Shown in pieces: positions 1 to 12,500 of a stretch of DNA of 64,000 nt. The position numbers and the translations under genes are program-made. The notes under the pieces were generated by a model that saw only the letters and a program-made list of their open reading frames with translations, was not told where the DNA came from and ran no database searches. The stretch's first letter is position 1. Each line of letters opens with the position of its first letter. Origin of the DNA: Branchipolynoe longqiensis (taxonomy: Eukaryota > Annelida > Polychaeta > Phyllodocida > Polynoidae); the NCBI GenBank assembly GCA_030323885.1, contig CM059199.1, forward strand, positions 37,766,590 through 37,830,589, written 5' to 3'.

Positions 1-220
1 AGATGACCTTATAACCATATGAAAGTTTGGTTTAACCACACCAGAGTGGCCTGGGGTCCGACAATTTTGTTTGGATTAACTGATAATTTGGATTAACCGA
101 CTTTGGTTTAACCAACTTTTTTATATGATAAATGGTAGTATTTTGCCGGGCCGCCAACATTTTTTTTGATTAACCGATCGTTTGGTTTAACCGAGCTTGA
201 TTTAACGGGGTTGTACTGTA
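1..220 (+). mobile_element. pogo-like MITE, right part
   Basis: Repeats of GGATTAACCGAC and GGTTTAACC words; right end TTGTACTGTA. Runs off the window. Confidence 0.55.
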
Positions 221-224
221 TATA

Positions 225-290
225 GAATGAAATCTAGATAAGTGTTTTGGTTTTGAAAATTTGATGTTTTCATCGGACTGTTCAACGTTA
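225..290 (+). mobile_element. MITE family T, right-end fragment
   Basis: GAATGAAATCTAGATAAGTG and GATGTTTTCATCGGACT. Confidence 0.7.
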
Positions 291-294
291 ACAT

Positions 295-402
295 GTCCAC
301 ACAGTCAGATCTTTGGGGCCCAGGACCGGGATAACTGGAGAGCCCTTGTTCGTGGCCTATGCCCAAAGTTGGGCGGTAGGCGTAAGTAAGTAAGTAAGTA
401 CA
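295..402 (+). mobile_element. Retroposon 3' end with (GTAA)n tail
   Basis: ACATGTCCACACAGTCAGAT, GGCCCAGGACCGGG and TTGGGCGGTAGGC lead into GTAAGTAAGTAAGTAAGT. It looks like the end of another LINE; it lies 13 bp from SVOP-like exon 10. Confidence 0.45.
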
Positions 403-414
403 CAATAATCTTAC

Positions 415-513
415 CGGGGACCTCTGCCATTGAAGTCCAGATGAGTTGTACATAATCCGACACAGTGAAAGTCTTACAGCCCAGAAAGCAGTGAAAGCTT
501 TGAATGTCCGCAT
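415..513 (-). CDS. SVOP: SVOP-like exon 10 (luminal loop)
   Basis: 99 bases, acceptor GTTCAG, donor GTAAGA. Two bases complete an Asn codon, then [20 protein letters not shown] and [12 protein letters not shown], leaving the first base of a Gly codon. The family has DYMDLLWTTLSEFPG, so [16 protein letters not shown] is a clear match. The phase fits exon 9 directly. The next exon is outside the window. Confidence 0.88.
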
Positions 514-3500
514 CTGAACTCTCAGAATTATCATCTAGAAAAAAGTAAAGAACAGGAGTAGTTAGTTACACGATTATGTCATTACCATAACCACAGTAAA
601 AGCACACCCTGAAATATTTACAAATAACATACTTAGTTCAAGTTGCATAATCTTTGAATTTTTTGTCATATTTGTTAAAGTTGCACAGTCCGATGCTTTT
701 GAGTTTCTGCTATTTTCTGAGATAAATATATTATACTAATCATTATAATCTACTTTACTTTAGTTTGAAGTAACTTTAATTTTAAATGGCTAAGTTTGGA
801 GATATTTGACGTCAAAACATGCCAAAATAATTTTGGCAAGCACGCCAAAACTCTGACACCATAGACTTCAGTAGTAACGGCTTCTATTAATTGACTTATT
901 ATGCCCTTCTATGCAGAAACAAATGCTAAATAAGTGCACCAGTGTCTAAGTTGAATATGTAGAATCAAATCTAGATAAGTATTTTGGTTTTGAAAATTTG
1001 ATGTTTTCATCGGACTATGGAACTTTAAATGAGATATATAGTTTGAAAATTACCACCTGCTGTTTGTGTGTGTGTGTGTGTGTGTTTTGTGTACATTAGT
1101 TGATTAATCATGGGAAATCTTAATCCCTAACAATCTCCAAATTTACCCAAGTATCATACAAGTTACTCTGAATGAGTTGAACACCCTCCTGCCGTTTGGT
1201 AGGTAATGGGATTCAAACCATGGCCGAGCAAACCAATGATTTAAAAAATCCTACTTGTCTGTAGCTAGCCTGGCGCTCAGCATTACTAGGATAGGGTAAG
1301 GAAGACCAATTGTCTACGATTAAAAGATCCCCTGTTTAATCAATGAATGTAATAAATGGAGGATTTGTGTTTCTTTTCCACCAAATATAGACATGGTAAA
1401 ATATGTTTATTCTGCTGAATAATCTTTTGTCAGTGCCGAAGCACTGGTCTTCCAGCCATTTTTCAATTCAGGGTTATTTACACAAAAGGTATATAGAATA
1501 AGGTATACAATAACTATTTGCAGCATGTAACACAATGAAATTCTGTAACCAAAATGTTCCATAGCAATATGGTAACAGTAGCGTCATATAACTAGATCAA
1601 TATTAGTCAGATCAATGTGAGTATTTACATAGTATTTAGAATGTAAGCAGAAGTTATCTTCTGTATTCAGTTGGTAAAATTGTAGTAAGTTTTAATGTTC
1701 AGTTGCAGTTAGGCAAGTGGTATATAAATGTCAGTTTGTTAGAAATATTCTAGTGTAACTCTAGTGTAGTTAGTTATGTGAGTTTATGAATTATGTTGTT
1801 GGGGTGGGGTTGTTAAAAGTACACTGGACCAGCTGTGACCAGTGAAGCAGTGGGACCAATCCTAGTGCATTTAGGTCTTAAATTTTACAATTTTATTTGG
1901 ACTGTTTCTGTCATGTTGATAAATGTGTTGGTTGTAATATCCTTACGCAAGCCAATTATGGTTGAAAATGGAACAGTATGATATATATTATTTAATCATT
2001 TTCGTGTGGTATTTGCCTAGTTAATGACTGTTTCGTATAAAGAATGGTTAAAGGGATAATGTAATCACAATAACTCGACTGAGTACCTTGCACCAGCCGT
2101 AGACTGCCTTTGGTCTTGATGGCATCTGCTGCTCCAGTCTCATGTTCATAATATATATACAGTAAAACCTCTCTAAATCAAACGACCTTGGGATCGACTT
2201 TAAGTGGTCCATTTAGGGAGGTGGTCGGTTTAGGGAGTTAGAATATGGTTACAATGGCATTGGTGGGACCCAAATAAAACGATCGATATTGGGGAGTGGT
2301 CGATCTGTAGAGGTGGTCGGTTAGATAAAAGTTTTGCTGTAGCATGTATAGTATATATAGTGCACATAATATATATAGTATATATAGTATACATATCATC
2401 CACATGATGTATATATAGCGTATATAACATATATAGCATATATGGTATTATAGCATATATATATATTTGTTCTGTTTGCTGGGGTTTACGCATTGGCAAC
2501 ATCTAAGGCTAAAAATAGTTTCTGTTCTGTATAATGAATTATGCGAGTATAAATATGCTCAGGAAATAGGATCATGTAATTATTATACTCCCTTCTATTA
2601 TAATTATTATACTCCCTTCTATTTCCTGCCCGCCAGATATTTCCCGCCGAACGCTAGGCGCCACCTGCGAGGGATTGTGTAACTAAATCGTAAGCGTTTT
2701 TGGTTTTGTATTAATATAAATATATGAAATGTTTCATTCTTATAAGCTGTAAATGTCATCTCCTCTGGAACCTTTACTCTGTGTTGTGTGTGTGTGTTTT
2801 AAACAAAAGAATTCTCGTCCAGTACTTGAAGCTGCATAGTCTGATGATTTTGAGTTTCTATCATGTTTTGAGATATATATATATTAGGTTGATCGTTATA
2901 ATCTACCTTACTTTTAGTTTGAAGTAACTTTTATTTTAAATGGCTAACCTTTGAGATATTTCAAGTGTAAACATGTCAAATTATTTTGACAAGCTTGCCA
3001 ACATTCTGACAGCATAGGCTTCTCCAGTAACAGGTTCTATTAAATTGACTCAGTGTCCCCTTCTATGAGGCAACAAATGCTGAATAACTGCATCAGTATC
3101 TAAGTAAAATATGTATAATTAAATCGAACTAGTTCTGAAAGGTTGATGCTTCATCGGACTAGGCTGCTTTAACTTATAGTTAATCTATACAAACACAAGC
3201 TAAATACACATCAAATAGAGCTTACTTCCAGCACAGGTGCTTCCAATTTGAATAAAGGTTGTGGTGAACAGGATAAGTCCGTAGTATAAAAACGTACCAC
3301 AGAACCTGAAATATAAATGCGCTTCGGTTATCCATGTATTAAGTGAAGTTCTACAGTTCGATGGTTTTTGAGTTTCTTTCATTTCCTGAGATAAATACAT
3401 TAGGTTGATTGATATAATCTACTTTAATTTAGTCTGAAGTAACTCATATTTTAAATGGTTAACTTTGAAGATATTTGAAGTGAAGATATGCCAAATGAAT

Positions 3501-6500
3501 TTTTGGCAAGGACAGATTCTGACACCATAGACTTTAACGGTAAGTACCAGGTTCTATTAGGTTGGCTAAGCGATATAGCGAATATAGCGAATGGTAGACA
3601 GGAAGTGTGAACACTTATTTGTCTCTCTTTTTTTTTTTTTCTTCTTTTTTTTTGGTACATTAGTTGTCCCAAGCAGGGGAAATCCCAGTCACAGACGACT
3701 GGTCTTCCCCACTCCACTGCTGGTCGATAGAAATCCTGAGCCTACACTTTTACCGACGCAAGGGATTTTTAACCTCCCACACCACATAGACATGGTATGA
3801 GAGCAACCAGCCTTTGATGACGCTGTAAGTTATACACAGCGGTGGAAATCCAAATTGGCAGAGCTGGGTGCACGGGGAATCGAACCACTGACCCTCAGAT
3901 TAGGAGTCTGACCTAGAAAAAAGTCAGACACTCTAACCACTTCACCAGAGAGAACACCAGTATTCCCTTCTATGCAGAAACACATCATTAATAAGTATAC
4001 CAGTGTCTAAGTTGGAGTTGTAGGATAAAACGTAGGTAAGTGCATTGATTTAGACAACTTTATGCTTTTATCAGATTATGCAATATACCTCAGCTTACAA
4101 AAGTGACCCACAAACACCATTTCCGCTTTGAATCCTAGCAACATCTAAGGTCATATCAGGACGTGTACTGACTTGTGACAGTGCGCATTCATGACGACTT
4201 TATAGTGCTGCCCCACTGGGACATTATTATTATGCCGCAGATAATTTGATGGAGATGTTGTGTTTGTTTGTTGTTGTTTTATGTCCTAGCAACATCTAAA
4301 GTCATATCAGGATGGGTACCGACTTGTGACAGTGCGTACTCATGGCGACTTTACAGTGCTGCTCCACTGGGAGACTAGGATACCAGCACCATGACCTGAC
4401 ATCCCACTCAGTCACATTATCCTGACACTGAGCTAACCATTCCCTGACCTATCCTGGAAATGCTAATCGCCAGGCTAGGCAGTGACAAGTATCAATTTTG
4501 TAAGTCATCGCTTTGACTCAGCCAGGACTGCAAAGTCCCGACATTGCGCAGTGCTCCAACAAGTGGTCCACAACTGGTTCATCAAAGGCTGTGATACATG
4601 CTGTCCGGTCTGTGGGAAAGTGCATATAAAAGACCTCTTGCTGCTTATTGGAAAGAGTGGCCTATATGGCGGTGATGTGGATTCCGAGGGACACCAGTTT
4701 GCCAGGGACACTTCCATTCAAATGCATTGTTAATGGCCATGAGCAAATCTTCATACAGAAGAAGTCAAATATCTCCCAAATTACACCATCTAGAAACAAA
4801 TCGCTTGGTACACATATAGAAAACATCTTTACCATAAAGACTATAATAAATTTATACGGTTAGGGTTCTTGATTTCTATTAATTTTGAATAAAACTAATG
4901 TTTTGCACTGTGTGTACCATCAAACTCAAGGCATTGTCAATGGTCATGAGCAATGTCCATACAGATAATACAGAAGAAGTCAAATATCTCTCAAATTACA
5001 CCATCTAGAAACAAATTGTTTGGTACAGATATAGAAAACATCTTTACCAAAACATTATATTAAATTTATAAGGTTACTGACGATGCTGTTCGAATTTGAC
5101 GCATGTGCAGAAGCGATGTGTCCCTCGCAAACTGGTGTCCCTTTGGAAACCGCAACAGGCATCAAGTTTCCTCCAAAGAAATATGTCAGAATGACCATAT
5201 GTTTGATGTCCAATAGCCAATGATAAAAATCAATGTGGTCTAGAGGCATCATTAAATAAAACAAGCTTTACTTTTTGGGAAGCCTTTGCTCTAATGATTC
5301 GGCCATCGTGTCTGGTAATGCGTAATGTTTGAACAAACCATAATAGTGCAAGCAATGCTGAAGTCCTCCTGAAGGCGGGTGATAAGAGATCCTTCAGCTG
5401 ACCCCGCTCTTTCCTCTCTACTGCCAGCAGCTCCCCTGGAGGCAGTGACTTGCCGTTACTCCTGGCCAGCTCCTCCAGGGTCTTACGGGCTGCCTCTGTA
5501 CGGCCACATGCCATGTCGAAGTGCGGACTTGTGGGAAGTAACTACAAAGTGAGTAGGTGAGGTAGTGCGCGATCTTTGGAAGCCAGGTATTTTTTATAGA
5601 TGTTTCAAATGCTTAGGAGTGGGGGGAAGGTAAAGAACTTTAAAATTATTCAGGAGTGAGTAGAACATAACAAATGTTTGTTGGGAGGTTGGAATTTCAA
5701 CACTTTTTAGGGATGGATTGGGGGGGGGGGGATCTTAACATTATTAGGGAGGGGGGGGGGGGCTGAAGTGAGAAAAGCAAATTATAGTGTTTCTCTTCAG
5801 AAGGAATGTCCCATTTATTTTTATATATATATATATATATAAATTCTAGGCTGCGGAAAAATGAGATGAATAATGGCGAGTAATGGATGGAAACCTATTT
5901 ATTTAGTTGAGGCTCTGGCCGAGCAAAAATAGCCCTACCGAATACGAAACTAAAAGCAAAATTACAAAGAAAAATTACAAAGCGAAATGGCGATTCTGAC
6001 AAGCATACGTCACGTGACCAAAGGCTGGAGGGGGGATTCCAGCAGTTATGTAGGCCTGGAGCAATAATAAATAGATATGTAATAGATAAGCATATATCAT
6101 ATCATTCAAGGAGGATCTCCGTCTCCTGTGTTGGTAGACCGTGGCATCGTGGGTTCGAACCCTGGTCGAGTCAAACCAATGACTTAAAAATTGATACTTG
6201 TCGCTTCCTAGCCTGGCACTCGGCATTATTAGGATAGGGCAACGACTGGTTGGCTCAGTGTCAGGATAATGTGACTGACTGGGATGTCAGGTCATGGTGC
6301 TGGTATCCTGGTCTCCCAGTGGAGCAGCACTGTAAAGTCGCCATGAGTGTGCACTGTCACAAGTCGGTACCCATCCTGATATGACTTTAGATGTTGCTAG
6401 GACATAAAACAACAACAAACAAACACAACATCTCCATCAAATTATCTGCGGCATAATAATAATGCCAATATAAATAGGCAGAGAAGTATACGTGGTGGTA

Positions 6501-9500
6501 TGCTAAGTAATGGAGAATACCTTAAGATCTGCATTAAGATCCAATTCGGTGTGTCTATCGGTGCATCTGTGGGGTTGCTCGTGGGAGGTGGCACCACCAC
6601 CTTGTGCTGGTGCACCATTGACACGCTTCTTGGCCCATTCTCTCGATGAAGTTAGACTTTGATTGTATTACCAGGATGGGCATTTATCCCATTCCATTGA
6701 GATAAACGTCTCTCAACCCATTCCTCTCTGTCTTATTATTTATGCCATAGTCAATATTTATATGCACATAATCAATTATATTTCACATAAAAGCAACTCA
6801 CCATGAAAAACCAGATGCATAATAGGAGGGGAGAGGCAGTGGCCACCAACCAGATACGCCAGCCATAGTTTCTCAGTAGCAAAGCCAGGACAGCTTCAAT
6901 CATGGAGCCAAGGACCCAGAACATCTGCAAATAATCAATTTTGTTGTTGTTATTTTTTGGTACATTAGTTGATTAAGGAGGATAAATTTCAATTGCGGTC
7001 TTTCTTCATTCCACTGCTCCTTGCCCTATCCTAGTACATGTAAGGCTGAGCGCCAGACTAGGTAGCGACAAGTATACATTTTTAAGTCATTGGTTTAACT
7101 CGACATGGGTTCGATTCTCTTACTTGTTACTACCTAGCCTGGCACTTAACATTATTAGGAATGGGCAAGGACTGGCTATCTCCCTATCAGGATAATGTGA
7201 CTGAGTGGGATATCGGGTCATGTTGCCTGAGGTCTGATCTCCAGTGCGGTAGCACTATAAGATTGATTGATTGGTGGTTCTATAAAGCCACCATGAGTAC
7301 GCAATGTCACAAGTCGGCACATGTTCTGATATGACCTTAAATACTGCTAAGAGATAAATCACCAACAAACAGACAAGCCCTATCGGCCAGACTCATTGAT
7401 CCCTGAGGAAAATGATCAGCAGATCATGAGAAATGCCCATCTTTCTAGTCACTTCGATACTTTCAGGGGAATATGCAACAGGGTTTACGGTCATTTATGG
7501 ATTCAGGGAAATAGTCGGTACTCACTCCGATAATTTCAGGGGAATATTTAACAGGGTTTATGGTCATTTATGGATTTATGGAAATAGTCGGTACTCACTA
7601 CGATAATCTCAGAGGAATATGTAACAGGATTTACGGCCAGTTATGGATTTACGGAAATAGTCGGTACTCAATCTGATAATTTCAGGGGGAATATGTAACA
7701 GGATTTACAGTCGCTTAGGGATTTACGGAAATAGTTGGTACTCACTCCAATAATTTCAGGGGAATATATAACAGGGTTTACGGTCATTTAAGGATTTACA
7801 GAAATAGGCGGTACTCACTTTGATAATTTCAGGGGAATACGTAACATGATTTATGGTCACTGATGAATAGAATTCATGACATTTTCTCATTATGTATCCA
7901 TTTGACTAAACTTTACAAAATAGCAAAACTTACCTCTACTAATATGATAGCTTTTCCCCTGGTTTTCGATGGTAGGAATTCTTCATAATATGTAACACTG
8001 AGAAGATGATCAAGAAGAAGAAAAAGAAGAACAAGAAAAGAAAGCCGAAGAAGATGAGAAAGAGGAAGGAAATAGAATAATATTAAAATAACTGGCATAA
8101 ACAACAAGGTTTATATCTATCTTTACAAAAATAACTCACCCTTAACAAGGGCATTTGGCAATATTTCTTAACTGATAAACATGCCAGGAAATTAGAAACT
8201 TCCTTTATTCATACTTGCATATTTAATTACACAACACAAATATGCTTATATAATGCATTGATTGGAACCCACACTTTCATTCTGTACTAGTTTCTCACTG
8301 CTAGATATTGCATCTGGTCATTGTTACTTATACTCAAGCTATATCACTGTGTAAAGCTCTTTCGCAACATCAAACACACATGTACAGAACATCATTTTAA
8401 CATACACAACCCATTCAAACAAGATTTTATTGATTACAATTAAAGCTGCATGGTCCGATCAAAACATCAAATTTTCAAAATGAAAACAATTATCTAGATT
8501 TAATTCTGCATATCTAACTTAGATACTGGTGCTCTTATTAAACATTTGTCATACATATACGGGAATACTTAGTCAATTTAATAGAACCTGTTACTGCATA
8601 AGCCTATGGTGTTGAGTTTTGGCAAGCTTGCCAAAATTAATTTCGCACATTTGCACTTAAAATATCTCAAAAGTTAGCCATTTAAAATAAAAGTTACTTC
8701 AATGTAATGTGAGGTAGATTATAATGATCAACCTACTATCTTTATCTCAGGGAATAACAGAAACTCAAAATCATCGGACTATGCAACTTTAAGAGACTCA
8801 TTAAGAGATTCAGGCCCTTCTACAGGCCTAGTGATGAGGTCGCCATATTTAATTATCTATCTATTATAAGCACTAATTATCTATCTATTATAAGCCCCCC
8901 CCCCCCCCCCCCCCCCCAAAGCAAAGCGCGAGCTGCGGTCCTATGGTGGGTTTTGGCGGGAGCGGGTCGTTACGTTATCCGATTGCTCATTTATGTCCAT
9001 TGTTTTCGGGAGGTGGCCTGAATCTATGGGGAATTTAGGGGTTGGTAGTTCGGAAAGGAACCGCAATGTGCCGCCACCGCAGCGCGGGAACCGCCGACAG
9101 TGGTGGTTTCTTATGAGAATTCGGTCCGGCAAGTGGAGCCACCCGGCGGTTCCGACTGTCGGGTGCCAAGTCGCCGCACCTCCGCCGCAAATTACGCACT
9201 ACGCACAACGTGGACAATGTATAAGTCTAATCAATACACACTCAAACACATTTTACTAAGTTGCGTCGATTTTTTGGCCCTGCGCCAACAGTTCTACACT
9301 GCAGACAGTATGCATGACCTTTTTACTAAGGTAAAACAGGAAAACATTTGAGCCTTTTTGAGGGCAGCTGGACTGTACCACCTCATATAGTTTACTAAAT
9401 AGACTCTATCAATTATTAATAAAACTTTTCTTTTTCTATGGGAATTTGTTTCCCTTGACCACAAATATATGATTGTGAGCTTTCTAATTTAATGAGTGTC

Positions 9501-12500
9501 TATTGGCACATAATTGATTGTCTGCTTTTACATGTAAAAGTGATGGTTTGAACAAAAAACTAACATTTCTCGCCGTGAATATGGCCTATGCTGCCGACAC
9601 GGTGTAAAACAACCACCAATCAATCAATCAATCAATCAATATATTGTAAATAACTTATTTTACCAGTGCCACAGCGCTGACAAAAGACTTTATTCAATGA
9701 ATAAACTATATTTACAAGATGACCCCCCAGAGCCAATGTCTACTTTTTGTGCTGGCGGGGGGTAGTTAACCAAACAAACTAAACAAAAAAGATTACAATT
9801 AAGTCAACAGGATTCTGTCTTGAATTTTTCCAGGTAAATGTATGGTGTCAATGTCTAGATTTTCAATTTAGCACACAATCATACAAGCATACTTTTGATA
9901 CGTTTTGTGGGATAAATAAAATACATGAACTACTAGCATACTTAACACACAGAGGCAATACAAATTATTTGACTTGCTACCAAACAAAAGAAAGAATTAA
10001 TTATCACCATCGTAACGTGGAAATCAAATATGTGGTGCCCAGTTTCAGAAAATGCCCCATATATTTACATACAGTAAAACCTCGCTAACCGACCACCTCC
10101 ACAGATACCACTCCCCTATATCGATCGCTGTATTTGTGTTCCAAACAATCGCTCATACAATACCATTGTAACGATTAAAAAAATCCTTCAACCGACCACC
10201 TCCGTAAATGGACCATTTAAAGTCGATCCCATGGTCGGTCGATTTAGAGAGGTTTACTGTATACTTACGCTTGGGCCAATGCACCGATCCCAAAACCAGT
10301 GATAGAGCGCATGATCAGCAGCCAGGTGTAGGTGGGCACCATTGCACTGAGCACCCCGAAGTACAGTATCCACACAGCACTAAAAATTATGATCTGCAAT
10401 AAATGGTGTCCATTGGCTTATTGGTGTCTTACTTCCTAACAACACAGAAGCATAGTGTAAAATTCTCCGATTACGTATGTATTAAGTATCGAGATGGCTA
10501 AATGGGAAACAGTACTCCCTTTATAACGCTCACACCGGGGAGGGAAGAAGTGCCCCTTTAAGCAGAATCCCTCCCCCTTATCTCGCCCAGCCATACGGTC
10601 ACCCGGCATGTTAGGTGGTAATCCCACGATGGCTAGGTGGTGGCCAGAGCTGGGTGGGAGGGGGGTGAGTCCTTAAGGCAGCCAATGGTGAACTATGTTA
10701 GGGAGAGATCATGCGGGAGAGGAATGACTGGTGTGCATGAGTGTAATAGCCAATATGGAGGTTTATAACATTCACTGTTGTATGTATCTGAAAACCTTAT
10801 ATAAGTGAATGAAACTAAGCATTCAGGATCATCTATTATCTACACTTCTGCTGGTGCTGAACTCGGATCGCGTGTTGTGTTGTGTTGTGTTGTGTGTTGT
10901 ATCTACTATGGGGTAAGCTCTAATATATAATTCATATAAAACAGAGAGAAAAGGGGAGCTATGAACCGTACGCATTACACCGGATATCAGGGCAGTATAG
11001 CCTTGTTGAGTAGTACAGCTAATGACATGAGAGAACATAATGACACTAACCATACCCCCCACGTACCACCTGACGCGATCGGCCATCAATAGCATTCTGT
11101 AGCTCGCATATATTGTGTGGGCGCCAGCAAACACAGGATTTCATAATAGGGCACGGTGCCCTCATCGGTTGAGCACGGGCCTCGCATGAGGGAGTTTTGT
11201 TCCCGGTTGAATCAAACAATGACTTTAAAATTGATACTTGTCGCTTCCTGCCTGGTGCTCGGCATAAACATGGTAGGGCAAGGACTTGTCAGGTCAGTGT
11301 CAGGATAATGTGACTGAGTGGGCTAAAAAGTCATGGTGCCAGTGGCCTGATTTCCCAGCGGCGTAGCACTATAAAGTTGCCATGAGTGCACACTCCCACA
11401 ATTGGTATACCCATCCTGATATGACCTGAGAAGTTGCCAGGACGTAAAATTCCAACAACCAACCAACATGGAAGGGGACATCAGGACAGGCGACCCACTT
11501 GTTACCGGCAGTGTACACAATTGGCCCAATTTCCATAGCACTGTCTTGTTGGAAGACCATGCCCCCCCCCCCCCCCCACCCCCGGCACCATGTCACGGTA
11601 TCTGATTCAGTCAAATTGTCCTGGCAACTAGCCAACCAGGGCTTCTATGATCTTTGCAAGGCTGAGGAATCAAGCATTGTTGTTCCAAGTACCAAATCTG
11701 TATGTCTTTGATTTGACTGGGGTGGGGTGGGATGGCGTGGGGTCGGGTGGGAGTGGAGTGGGGTGGGAGTGGGGTGGGAGTGGGGTGAGAGTGTGATGGG
11801 AGTGGGGTGAGAGTGCGGTGGGAGTGGGGTCGGGTCGGGTGGAAGTGGGGTGGGAGTGCGGTGAGAGTGGGGTCGGGTCGGATGGGAGTGGGGTGTGTTG
11901 GAGTGGGGATGTGGGGTGGGTGGTGGGAGTGAGGTGGGAGTGGGAGTGTGGATGGAGTGTGTGGTGGGTGTGTGGTGGTGATAGTGGGGGGTGGGAGGTG
12001 AGGTGGGAGTGGGGTGGGAGTGGGGGTGGGAGTGAGGTGAGTGAGAGTGAGGTGAGAGTGGGGTGAGTGGGGTGTGAGTGGAGTGTGAGTGGGGTGTGAG
12101 TGGGGTGAGTGGGGTGTGAGTGGGGTGTGAGTGAGGTGAGAGTGGGGTGTGAGTGGGGTGTGAGTGGGGTGGGAGTGAAGTGAGAGTGGGGTGTGAGTGG
12201 GGTGTGAGTGGGGTGGGAGCGGGGTGTGAGTGAAGTGAGAGTGGGGTTGGAGTGGGGTGGGAGTGGGGTGGGAGTGTGGTGGGAGTGGGGTGGGAGTGTG
12301 GTGGGAGTGTGGTGGGTGTGTGGTGGGAGTGTGGTAGGTGTGTGGTGGGAGTGTGGTTGGTGTGTGGTGGGAGTGGTAGATCCCAATCCCTCACACGGGA
12401 AGGGAATCGTCTAACTATAAATGGGAACAACACTGGACCAAAGCGGGGTAAAGATGTGTGCATTTACATCTTAATTCCATGTGATGTCAAATGTATCATT

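Noticed and set aside
2085..2145. Possible extra SVOP-like exon ([16 protein letters not shown] with a GTACTC donor)
   Set aside because: Exons 9 and 10 join in phase and match the family without it, and its acceptor lacks a pyrimidine tract.
11645..12463. Long minus-strand reading frames rich in Pro, His, Ser and Thr
   Set aside because: They are the translation of the G-rich minisatellite; two frames are open at once and the composition is purely repeat-driven.
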